19,637 bases of DNA from JAKJBL01 sp964461335 (lineage in GTDB: Bacteria > Bacillota > Clostridia > Christensenellales > CAG-138). The translations under genes and the position numbers were made by a program. The notes beneath the pieces are model-generated. The model saw only the letters and a program-made list of their open reading frames with translations. It had not been told where the DNA came from and did not search any database. This document shows, in pieces, positions 1 to 5,732 of this stretch (position 1 is the stretch's first letter; every line of letters starts with the position of its first letter). Location: contig CAYWTY010000031.1 of NCBI GenBank assembly GCA_964461335.1, forward strand, positions 1 through 19,637, in the 5' to 3' direction.

Positions 1-138
1 AGTACCGCTGCTGACTGTGACGGAAGGCATTGACGCCACGACAAACAGGCACAAGTGTTTATGCTAATCTAAAAACAGTCCAAAAAAGCTATCATTCTAA
101 TTTAAAATTAGGCCACTTAAATGGACTAAAAAGCTTTC
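1..138. other. Unassigned left edge; possible recombinase scrap
   Basis: No convincing gene. Frame 2 is open from the window edge to a stop near position 66 and reads a peptide containing TVTEGIDATT. That resembles the 'TEGIDT.T' stretch of serine resolvases/invertases (Hin/TnpR type), but about 20 residues is too little to assign a family. The remainder is AT-rich and shows no coding signal. Confidence 0.2.
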
Positions 139-188
139 GTGGTAAAATTTCAATGTTGCAATAAGCAGCAAAATAGTTTTAGCGAAAC

Positions 189-303
189 TAAAATTGTCAA
201 GAAAACCGCACACCCAAACTGGTGGACGAGGCTGTCAAAGCTGGCTCCGTCGGCGATTGTTGTTGGGCACGCGGGGGCGGCGGTATGCGACTATGCCAGG
301 CAT
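189..303. mobile_element. Solo left-end relic of the IS3-family element
   Basis: Bases 189-288 align without gaps to 1594-1693, the non-orfA end of the intact IS in this window. By hand count 95 of 100 positions match. Similarity starts at the IS tip (189 matches 1594) and the outside flanks differ, so this is a genuine IS end. It keeps the TGTCAA core (TTGACA on the other strand) and the CGCACACCC inner part of the terminal repeat. At 293-303 a shorter palindrome (ATGCC-A-GGCAT) stands where the intact IS has ATGCCG...CGGCAT. After that the sequence becomes DUF499 coding sequence. The rest of this IS copy and the 5' part of the DUF499 gene are missing, as expected from an IS-adjacent deletion. 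Confidence 0.75.
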
Positions 304-1577
304 AACTATAAACACATTATGGGGTGAGATGGCAGCCCAACTTGCTGAAGCTGCCGGTGAATTAAGCCTCTACGACTATGTAAAAGAAGCAGATAAAAAA
401 GGCGTGTCGCCAGGCTCTGAAACCCTAAAGAATCTCTTTGACGCATGTGCGCCCTGTTTGATATTGATGGATGAATTAGTTGCTTATGCGAAAAAGCTTT
501 ATGGGGCTAAGAATTTGCCAGCAGGCACATTTGATAACTTTATAACCTTTATACAAGAAATTACTGAGGCTGCAAGGGCAAGTAAAAAACAGCCTTTTTG
601 TAGCTTCGATTCCCGAGTCTGAATTTGAAATCGGCGGCGAGGCGGGTCATATAGCCTTAGGGACAATCGAGCTTACATTTGGGCGTATGGGGTCGATTTA
701 GAAGCCCGTAACTGCAAATGAAGGCTTTGAGGTTGTACGCAGGCGCTTGTTCCTTAAGTGCAAAGATATTCGGAGTACGGATGAAGTATGGGATACCATT
801 CGCATTAGCGGCGGCAGCGAGGGCATTATACAAAAGGTAGCCAAAAATATGCTCCAAAACGAAGCGATTATTTCGCTTTGGGCACCTGCGCTTTTATTGA
901 TGGAACTTGATAATCTGCTGTGGAAGGATAATGCCAATATACAAATCAAGAAACTCTGGGAATACCTTTGCACATACTGCTACCTGCCGCGGCTTGCGAA
1001 CGAAACCGTGCTGCATACTGCAATTCAAAAAGGGCTTAACTCTACTGAATACTTTGCCTTTGCCTCAGGCTTTGACGGCACACGCTACATTGATTTAAAA
1101 TTCAACCAATTCATAGGGATTATTGAACAATCCGGCTATTTAGTCAAGGTTGATGCTACACAAAAGCAACTTGCTGATGACGAAGCAAAGCGTCAGGCTG
1201 CAATAGCTCAAAGAGCTCAGCTAACAGGTGGGTCTGCTGTAACCGAAGATACCAGCAATTCCGGGGCTGCACCAAGCGCACCTGACACAATAGGCGATGC
1301 AGGCACACAGCCTTCAATAGAAGCAGCCCAGATTGCACAGCCTAAGAATACACATTTTTATATGTCCGCTTCGCTTGATACTACACGTATTGGGCGCGAT
1401 GTGCAGCGGCTTGTTGAAGAAGTCATAAGCCACCTAACATCCACTGAGGGTGCCGAGGTAGAAATCTCACTTGAACTAAATGTAAAGGCGCCGGCTGGCT
1501 TGCCCCAGCAGATAGTAAGAACTGTTTCAGTAAACTACCGTACGCTTAGGGTAGAATCCTTTGGGTTCGAGGAGTGA
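304..1577 (+). pseudogene. DUF499-family ATPase remnant (defence-type), broken
   Basis: The pieces match, from memory of the family, DUF499 proteins: large AAA-like ATPases often found in defence islands beside DUF1156 methylases. The first piece (304 to about 590) starts near TLWGEMAAQL and contains the Walker B-like LILMDELVAY. The second continues as LFVASIPESEFEIGGEAG...FGRM, and the third ends in a typical C-terminus (THFYMSASLD, AEVEISLELN, RTLRVESFGFEE). Three kinds of damage are visible. The N-terminal part with the P-loop is absent, replaced by an IS relic. A frame change lies at the A-run 584-589, where five A instead of six would restore frame as SKNSLFVAS. An in-frame TAG sits at 699-701. 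The step from RRRLFLKCKD to RSTDEVWDT near 760-785 also looks like a loss of several hundred residues of the middle region. The 276 codons from 747 are still open, so decay looks recent. It cannot encode a working ATPase. Confidence 0.8.
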
Positions 1578-1583
1578 AGGCTA

Positions 1584-1593
1584 ATGGAAGCAG
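1584..1593 (+). pseudogene. Start of next gene in DUF499 operon, cut by IS
   Basis: An ATG at 1584 follows the DUF499 stop by 6 bases and is preceded by GAGGAG (1569-1574) at good spacing, so it looks like the start of a co-translated downstream gene. It reads M-E-A and is interrupted in codon 4 by the IS. Joining across the IS and counting one copy of the CAG target duplication gives MEAVITTKTISE and then TAA at 3053-3055. The restored ORF is only 12 codons, so the gene was already lost or was truncated later. Family unknown. Confidence 0.4.
1591..1593. repeat. Target site duplication, left copy (CAG)
   Basis: CAG directly outside the IS tip at 1594, matched by CAG at 3024-3026 outside the other tip. 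Confidence 0.7.
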
Positions 1594-1620
1594 TGAAATT
1601 GTCAATCAAACCGCACACCC
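1594..1620. repeat. IS terminal inverted repeat, transposase-distal end
   Basis: Starts TGAAATTGTCAATC and ends CGCACACCC; pairs with 2996-3023 read on the other strand. It carries TTGACA (minus strand, 1605-1600), a perfect -35 box pointing outward 6 bases from the tip. Confidence 0.85.
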
Positions 1621-1800
1621 AAACTGGTGGTCGAGGCTGTCAAAGCTGGCTCCGTCGGCGAGTGTTGTTGGGCACGCGGGGGCGGCGGTATGCATGCCGT
1701 GTCCGCCCGGCATGAATGCCGACGGTCATGCGTGCCATACTCTGCCGGAGACGGAGACAGTTTGGCTCCCGAGGTCGGCCTGCGCGGCCGTGGAGCGCAT
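1621..1800. other. GC-rich non-coding tail of the IS
   Basis: This stretch between the inner edge of the terminal repeat and the orfB stop is much richer in GC than the rest of the window. It contains the palindrome ATGCCG (1694-1699) / CGGCAT (1708-1713), followed by further GCC/GGC-rich inverted segments. Several frames are open by composition alone (for example 1574-1828 plus and 1602-1904 minus), but none has a ribosome binding site or a recognisable product. A structured 3' end of the transposase mRNA or a transposase-binding region is possible. The first 73 bases are conserved in the relic at 216-288. Confidence 0.5.
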
Positions 1801-2667
1801 TTATGCTGCCGAAAGCTGTCTATTGTAAGCCTCGCGTTTCTTAAGCGGCGGCATCTTGCCTTCATTGGCTGTGTTTCTGCGCTTTTTGTTGTAATATCCC
1901 TCAATCCATGCGAAAATCTTCACCCGAACTTCTTTTTTGGTCATCCGTGACAAAGGCAAGCGATAAATCAGTTCTTTTTTCAGCGTCGCAAAAAAGCTCT
2001 CAGCTCGCGCATTGTCAAAACAGCTGCCCGTGCGCCCCATAGATTGCCGAAGCCCAAGCGCTGTAAGGGTTCCACGGTATAAATGTGATGTGAATTGACT
2101 GCCCCTGTCACTGTGCGCAATGCAATCCTTAGTCAGTCCGTATCGCCGTTTGGCGTTCATCAGCGCAGATGTGCAAAGCTCGGCCCGCATATGATCTGCC
2201 ATCGAATATCCAACCTGTGCCCCATCGAAGGCATCCAATACACCACAAAAATACATCTTGCCATTACTGCATCTTATCTCGGTAATATCGGTAAATACCT
2301 TTGTGCCGGGGGCGTCTGCATAAAAGTCTCGCTGCACCAAATCCTCTGCTTTTTGCGCCTCGGGATCAGCCTTTGTTGTACTCCTTGGCATCCTCCGTTT
2401 GGTGAGCAAGTCGTTATCACGACACACCTTGTAGCCTTTGCCATAACTAGGTTTCAAGTTATCCGGAAGTTCGTCGATCATGCTTTGTGTTCCATAACAC
2501 GGGTGTTCTTCCCGTATTTTTTTCAGGGCCGATACCAGCGGCGCATCGCTATTCTCACAGTTGGGCCGTTTCCCCCAATCATAGTAGCCCTCGCGACGCA
2601 CCGAAAGCACAGCGCAGCACAGCGAAACGCTTGATTCCCCACGGTTCTTAGCTATCCATGCATACAA
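1801..2667 (-). CDS. IS3-family transposase OrfB, DDE catalytic domain
   Basis: This is the catalytic half of the transposase (rve/integrase-core fold), which cuts and joins IS ends. The DDE triad is visible in FTDITEIRC (D1), IAHSDRGSQF (D2) and ARAESFFATLK (E), in the usual order and spacing. An HTH_21-like N-terminus (VRREGYYDWGKRP) precedes it. The independent start at 2667 is a TTG with no clear ribosome binding site. Production by -1 frameshifting from orfA is more likely: the frame is open upstream to the slippery run at 2721-2715, adding KKSDGFFGGPVAGIKPRY before the TTG. At 288 aa (about 305 as part of a fusion) it is full length for the family. Confidence 0.92.
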   Translation of the reverse strand: MYAWIAKNRGESSVSLCCAVLSVRREGYYDWGKRPNCENSDAPLVSALKKIREEHPCYGTQSMIDELPDNLKPSYGKGYKVCRDNDLLTKRRMPRSTTKADPEAQKAEDLVQRDFYADAPGTKVFTDITEIRCSNGKMYFCGVLDAFDGAQVGYSMADHMRAELCTSALMNAKRRYGLTKDCIAHSDRGSQFTSHLYRGTLTALGLRQSMGRTGSCFDNARAESFFATLKKELIYRLPLSRMTKKEVRVKIFAWIEGYYNKKRRNTANEGKMPPLKKREAYNRQLSAA

Positions 2668-2687
2668 ATACCGCGGCTTGATTCCTG

Positions 2688-2963
2688 CTACCGGCCCACC
2701 AAAAAACCCATCGCTTTTTTTAAGATATAGTTGGCCTCCCGCAGCTCGTCACATTCTTTTTCCAGCCGATGACAGCATTCTTCCGGCGTCTCGCCGGACC
2801 TGAGCCCCTTGGGGGTTTTGACGATTGCCAACCTTTCTTCTCTGCGCCAATCGTATATCTGCCGCTTAGTTATTCCTAATCTTTCGCTGGCCGATGCCAC
2901 ACCTTCAACGCCCGCTAATCGCAGCGCGTCCTCTTTAAATTCCTTGCTGTATTTACTTCCCAT
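2688..2963 (-). CDS. IS3-family transposase OrfA, HTH DNA-binding
   Basis: OrfA recognises the IS ends. Residues 1-45 form the HTH_Tnp_1 type domain (KYSKEFKEDALRLA...SASERLGITKRQIYDWRRE). A coiled-coil, leucine-zipper-like tail follows (CCHRLEKECDELREANYILKKA). At 91 aa it is normal length. The ATG at 2963 has AAGGAG upstream. The stop at 2690-2688 lies 23 bases before the first OrfB-only start codon, in the -1 frame relation usual for the family. Confidence 0.9.
   Translation of the reverse strand: MGSKYSKEFKEDALRLAGVEGVASASERLGITKRQIYDWRREERLAIVKTPKGLRSGETPEECCHRLEKECDELREANYILKKAMGFLVGR
2700..2721 (-). promoter_or_regulatory. Programmed -1 frameshift window between orfA and orfB
   Basis: Two canonical X-XXY-YYZ heptamers lie in the orfA phase on the minus strand: A-AAA-AAA at 2721-2715 and T-TTT-TTG at 2706-2700. 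Slipping back one base at either leads into the open orfB frame. IS3-family elements commonly make the OrfAB transposase from A-rich slippery runs of this sort; which heptamer is used here cannot be told from sequence. Confidence 0.7.
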
Positions 2964-2995
2964 TTTATCACATCTCCTTGTTTCATTATCTACAA

Positions 2996-3023
2996 GGGTG
3001 TGCGATTTTATTATACTACTTCA
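2996..3023. repeat. IS terminal inverted repeat, orfA-proximal end
   Basis: Read inward on the minus strand it starts TGAAGTAGTATAAT and ends CGCACACCC, matching the 1594-1620 repeat. It contains a consensus -10 box TATAAT (minus strand, 3015-3010), 8 bases inside the tip and upstream of orfA. Confidence 0.85.
3010..3015 (-). promoter_or_regulatory. Half promoter (-10) of an IS circle-junction promoter
   Basis: TATAAT on the minus strand lies 8 bases inside the orfA-side tip. No good -35 exists outside the element here (TTAGTC-like at best). In a circularised element with a 3-base spacer between abutted ends, TTGACA from the other tip (1605-1600) would lie 6+3+8 = 17 bases upstream, giving TTGACA-17-TATAAT. 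Strong junction promoters of this kind are established for IS911 and IS2. Confidence 0.7.
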
Positions 3024-3026
3024 CAG
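3024..3026. repeat. Target site duplication, right copy (CAG)
   Basis: CAG directly outside the IS tip at 3023, pairing with CAG at 1591-1593. Three bases alone are weak evidence, but they coincide with the ends set independently by the inverted repeats. Confidence 0.7.
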
Positions 3027-3155
3027 TTATAACGACTAAAACGATAAGCGAATAAAAGCGCTGTTATTTTATTGACATAGAGGTCAACAAATGTGCAATA
3101 TGAACGTCAGCACCTTGTTTACGAACAAATATTGGCGGAGAGTGTTCCTTAAAGC

Positions 3156-3725
3156 CTACCCAACAAGTAAGCGATATTCTTCAGGTGTATTGACATTGGT
3201 GAGATATTCGTCCGGGTATGAAGTCTCAGCCATATACATGTAATGTACGCGCATTAGCTGGAGTGCATCCAATATGCGCAAGTTTCCATCCTCAATTTGC
3301 CTAAGAAGTGTGTCAGCAGCGCGTTTCCTATATACTCCGCAGTATGGATGGATGCGCCCATCGCGCGATACGGCGATAACTGCATCGTAACAATCCAGCA
3401 GGTAGTCCGTCAAATGCTCACCCAATGGCTGCCTGAAAAGCGGCACATCGCATGGCACTACAAGTAAGGCGTGAGACTTACAGTGTTTAAGTGCCGCATA
3501 AAGCCCGGCAATAGGTCCTTTATCCTTCTGGCTGTCGCGAACAGTTTCAAACCTAGCAAGCGAGACATCGCTGCTCATCCCAACAGAAAGTAGGCGTTCC
3601 TCATAAACATTCAGTTCTTGCGCGATACGCAACAAAAAGCTCTGGTTGCCTATACAAAGCTCCATTTTGTTACGCCCCATCCGTCGACTATTCCCGCCTG
3701 CAAGTATCACTGCACCTATTTTCAT
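3156..3725 (-). CDS. mobA: Molybdenum cofactor guanylyltransferase MobA
   Basis: MobA transfers GMP from GTP onto molybdopterin to make the guanine dinucleotide cofactor used by DMSO-reductase-family enzymes such as the one encoded at 6248. The nucleotide-binding signature LAGGNSRRMGRNK lies at residues 8-20, with catalytic-type lysine K20. The metal-binding DVPL motif is at D93, and a conserved-type NVNTPEEY ends the protein. At 189 aa it matches the family length. It is last in the minus-strand Mo cluster, separated from the NTPase gene by 145 bases, so it may have its own promoter. No MobB P-loop partner is next to it, although the neighbouring NTPase could be mistaken for one. The cytoplasmic location follows from the lack of a signal peptide. 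Confidence 0.93.
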   Translation of the reverse strand: MKIGAVILAGGNSRRMGRNKMELCIGNQSFLLRIAQELNVYEERLLSVGMSSDVSLARFETVRDSQKDKGPIAGLYAALKHCKSHALLVVPCDVPLFRQPLGEHLTDYLLDCYDAVIAVSRDGRIHPYCGVYRKRAADTLLRQIEDGNLRILDALQLMRVHYMYMAETSYPDEYLTNVNTPEEYRLLVG

Positions 3726-3870
3726 ATAAATATCCCCAAAAACAATACTACTGTTTTAAGTAATAGATCTTACTCACGCTGAATATTCCATATCTGTTAA
3801 ACAATGTGTTCTGTGACAGCCTATTCAACATGAATGCTGCCCCAGCTAAAGAATACAGCATCAAATAGCA

Positions 3871-4443
3871 TCAACTCGGCAAACCTTGTGCTTTCTGAAT
3901 AACCGCCCAGCTGCTAGTAAGTGATAGGATATCATGGAAAATCTGCTCTTGGCATTGAAGCGTAACTGTGTACAATCGCGTCTTTGGATGATTTCGAATA
4001 GCATCAATTAAAGGAGTCTGCTTTGCCTTTATTACCCCCAATATGTTTACAGGTTCATCCAAGAGCCGCATTATTTCAGCATTAAATCCTTCTGCATTCA
4101 ACTCCATTTTGCCGAGTTCATCCATAGCAAAAACATCACAAGGAAAGCTGTTTCGAATAAGGCGTACCCCTTCTAGGTCAAATGCTTTGGGAAATGCGAC
4201 AAAGCCATAACCTGAACTGTAACGAATACCAACGCGGTTTCGACAATCTAAATACTCTGATTTTTCACAACAAGGAATAATGTAAACAGAGCCGATTGCA
4301 TTCGGTATATCCGGCACAGTTATGGTTTCAAAGCCCCCGATTTTGCAAGCAGAAGGTAAGGAAGAAACCACGCGGTTAAACAAAGTGCTTTTACCAACTT
4401 GTACTTCACCCGTGAGAAATAAGTTCATTCCAATCTCTCTCAT
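3871..4443 (-). CDS. THEP1-like nucleoside-triphosphatase
   Basis: This P-loop NTPase resembles the THEP1/NTPase_1 family. It has a Walker A GEVQVGKST at residues 12-20, Walker B-like CDVFAMDELGKMEL with D108/E109, and the GFET and VGIRY landmarks usual for the family. At 190 aa it is close to family length. The ATG at 4443 directly follows the TGA of the preceding gene without spacing. Met6 at 4428, just before NLFLTG, is an equally good start and matches where relatives usually begin. The true role of THEP1 proteins is unsettled: they hydrolyse ATP and GTP in vitro. The tight link to ECF-S and SUOX-like genes suggests it energises or regulates that module, which is inference. MobB is less likely because the sequence around the P-loop and Walker B fits THEP1 better. 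Confidence 0.75.
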   Translation of the reverse strand: MREIGMNLFLTGEVQVGKSTLFNRVVSSLPSACKIGGFETITVPDIPNAIGSVYIIPCCEKSEYLDCRNRVGIRYSSGYGFVAFPKAFDLEGVRLIRNSFPCDVFAMDELGKMELNAEGFNAEIMRLLDEPVNILGVIKAKQTPLIDAIRNHPKTRLYTVTLQCQEQIFHDILSLTSSWAVIQKAQGLPS

Positions 4444-4929
4444 TCATGTGAGAATAACGATAGTCTTCATATTACGGACACATCGCCTGCTGTTCTCATC
4501 GCCGAATACTATTAGTTGCACGCCCGGCTCCCCATCGATACCTAAAATATTAGCCCCGTCAGATTCTACGGCAAGGTAGACCCTTCCCGTAGCAAGCAAC
4601 TCCTCTTGTGTAATAATCGCCGTGTATTGATCTGCAGAAACAGCACTGAGTTCGACAATGCTTTGTAGTTGTACGTTCTCTTCTCTAAGAAGCTCAGCTA
4701 GCAGCACACCGCGGTATGTATGGAATGCACGTTCACCTTTTCCGTCTACAAGTTCACCTTCAAAGACATACCGGTTCAATCGCTCATGCGATATAGAGAT
4801 ATTCTCCCCCTGATACTGAAGTTCGATTCCCTGTATATTCCGCTGCCCTTTGAGGTGTACAAAAGCAACAATGGCAGTAACGATAACCAGAAGGAAAACC
4901 GCCGTAATAATTAGGTATCGTTTCTTCAT
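4444..4929 (-). CDS. Membrane-anchored SUOX-like (molybdopterin-binding fold) protein
   Basis: Residues 5-25 are a single hydrophobic helix after MKKR, so the rest should face outside. The outer domain recalls the core of the sulfite-oxidase molybdopterin-binding fold (Oxidored_molyb): YRGVLLAELL, then SADQYTAIITQEEL in place of the usual DGY segment, then GEPGVQLIVFGDENSRRCVRNMKTIVI. The family's molybdenum-ligand cysteine would lie N-terminal to YRGV and is absent. The only cysteine is near the C-terminus, so a catalytic Mo site is unlikely. At 161 aa it is about the size of the domain alone. Start and stop overlap or touch its neighbours (ATGA overlap with the ECF S gene, TGA-ATG with the NTPase), showing translational coupling. 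Possible job: extracytoplasmic binding partner of the transporter. Family call by eye only. Confidence 0.55.
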   Translation of the reverse strand: MKKRYLIITAVFLLVIVTAIVAFVHLKGQRNIQGIELQYQGENISISHERLNRYVFEGELVDGKGERAFHTYRGVLLAELLREENVQLQSIVELSAVSADQYTAIITQEELLATGRVYLAVESDGANILGIDGEPGVQLIVFGDENSRRCVRNMKTIVILT

Positions 4930-5468
4930 AATAAAACCCTCTCATTGTGAATAACGGCTGGGATTCTGCAATATAGCATATGTCCGAGAGCACCGCCAAG
5001 ACACCCGGCACAGACCGCCAAAAGCAGCCATAGCAATAATGCTGTTGCTTGCAGATGAAAGACCAGCAGGTTTGTAAAAGTAGCACCTGCAAGGTTAGCT
5101 AGCGCTGCAGTAGAAAGGAAAAACAGCAGGTTCCTTTCCTTTAAGAGTAGGGGAACCAAATCAATTACTAACCCGGGGATAGTATAGGTTAATAGAGCAA
5201 GAGCGCCATGATGACCGCTGAAACCAAGCATCAGCGATAAGCATCCCTGAGTAAACCCCATAAGGGTTCCTGCTAAGTTATAAGATACGCGTGCTCGCCC
5301 AAGCACCAAAAACATAAAAGAGATGCCTGTGGCAGTACTACCGCCAGGTATGCGCACAAGATCTGTCAAGATATTTGTTGCGGGCGAAATAAACCTTTTA
5401 GATATTAAGCCTAATGTAAGGCAAACCGTCAGAAACAGCAGATGGTTCAAATCTAACTTTTTATTCAT
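4926..5468 (-). CDS. ECF transporter S component-like membrane protein
   Basis: A 180-aa integral membrane protein with about five or six hydrophobic segments (around residues 8-24, 45-60, 66-85, 88-108, 112-135 and 140-165). It has no ATP-binding site and a short polar N-terminus (MNKKLDLNHL). Size, spacing and the FLTVCLTLGLISK and GGSTATGISFMFL segments fit S components of energy-coupling-factor transporters, which bind a vitamin or metal and borrow a shared EcfAAT module encoded elsewhere. AGGAG precedes the ATG at 5468. Its substrate is unknown; placement among Mo-cofactor genes suggests molybdate/tungstate or a cofactor precursor, by context only. It overlaps the next gene by 4 bases (ATGA). 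A long hairpin leader precedes it. Confidence 0.65.
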   Translation of the reverse strand: MNKKLDLNHLLFLTVCLTLGLISKRFISPATNILTDLVRIPGGSTATGISFMFLVLGRARVSYNLAGTLMGFTQGCLSLMLGFSGHHGALALLTYTIPGLVIDLVPLLLKERNLLFFLSTAALANLAGATFTNLLVFHLQATALLLWLLLAVCAGCLGGALGHMLYCRIPAVIHNERVLL

Positions 5469-5577
5469 GAAATACTCCTTCTCAGACCGGGAAGGTATAG
5501 CTGTTTCCGGCTATACCCCGGCAATTTGCCATAGCTGCCGCCTTAGGCAATATTGCTCGAAGTTTTTGCAGATAATA
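5469..5577 (-). ncRNA. Structured leader of the ECF S operon (orphan candidate)
   Basis: Minus strand. A hairpin GGTATAGC (5517-5510), loop of 8, GCTATACC (5501-5494) is extended by CCGGG/CCCGG arms and ends about 13 bases before the AGGAG. Upstream, AGCTAT (5536-5531) repeats the 3' arm sequence and could pair with the same ATAGC (5514-5510) across the palindrome GGCAAATTGCC. The two pairings exclude each other, as in cis-regulatory leaders. No U-tract follows, so control of translation is more likely than termination. It does not match by eye the TPP, cobalamin, Moco or folate classes. Confidence 0.4.
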
Positions 5578-5584
5578 TTGGTTA

Positions 5585-5614
5585 TTAATAATTATCGTGT
5601 AGCCCTGTTTTCAA
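5585..5614 (-). promoter_or_regulatory. Possible promoter of ECF S leader
   Basis: TTGAAA (minus strand, 5614-5609), an 18-base spacer, TATTAA (5590-5585). The start would lie near 5577, about 110 bases before the ATG of the ECF S gene. The -10 is weak. Confidence 0.35.
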
Positions 5615-5664
5615 CCTTTGTGAGACCTATTAGCAGATTTACCTCCCGCTATTAAAACTGAACT

Positions 5665-5732
5665 AAAAAGGGTTAACCCCACCTGCGCCTTCTTTGTTTC
5701 CCATAACAAGGCGGGGTAGTGTTTTGGGTTAA
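5665..5732 (-). terminator. Probable terminator after the FeS subunit gene
   Basis: On the minus strand, right after the FeS-subunit stop, TTAACCC and CCCCGCC arms (from 5732) can pair with GGCG and GGGGTTAA arms ending near 5671. CCCTTTTT (5672-5665) follows. The long imperfect stem plus five T suits a Rho-independent terminator or attenuator between the enzyme genes and the ECF S module. The perfect palindrome GGGTTAACCC at 5670-5679 is part of it. Confidence 0.5.

Larger units (their letters stand above)
1594..3023 (-). mobile_element. IS3-family insertion sequence, complete, 1430 bp
   Basis: The element is bounded by imperfect terminal inverted repeats at 1594-1620 and 2996-3023. Both start TGAA and end CGCACACCC when read inward, and they match at about 20 of 27 positions with one gap. 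CAG is duplicated directly outside both tips (1591-1593 and 3024-3026), a 3-bp duplication typical of IS3-family transposition. Inside are orfA and orfB on the minus strand with a frameshift window between them. Both frames are open and the DDE residues are present, so the copy looks active. Unusually, about 180 bp of GC-rich non-coding DNA separates the orfB stop from the 1594 tip. Size, ORF layout and duplication length fit the IS3 family; the subgroup (IS3 or IS150-like) cannot be fixed by eye. Confidence 0.9.

Noticed and set aside
584..601. Programmed -1 frameshift (A-AAA-AAC) in the DUF499 frame
   Set aside because: The shift needed to reach the next coding frame is +1, and an in-frame TAG at 699 would still stop translation. 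A one-base insertion is simpler.
189..1693. Template/variable repeat pair of a diversity-generating retroelement
   Set aside because: The two 100-bp copies differ at only five positions, not confined to adenines, and no reverse transcriptase gene is present. The repeats coincide with IS ends.
1574..1828. Open frames in the GC-rich IS tail, both strands
   Set aside because: Open through GC-rich composition only; no ribosome binding site, no family likeness, and one crosses the IS boundary.
5469..5732. Known Moco or TPP riboswitch
   Set aside because: CTGAGA near the ribosome binding site is isolated and the other TPP core segments are missing; conserved Moco segments were not found by eye. 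Kept as an orphan candidate.
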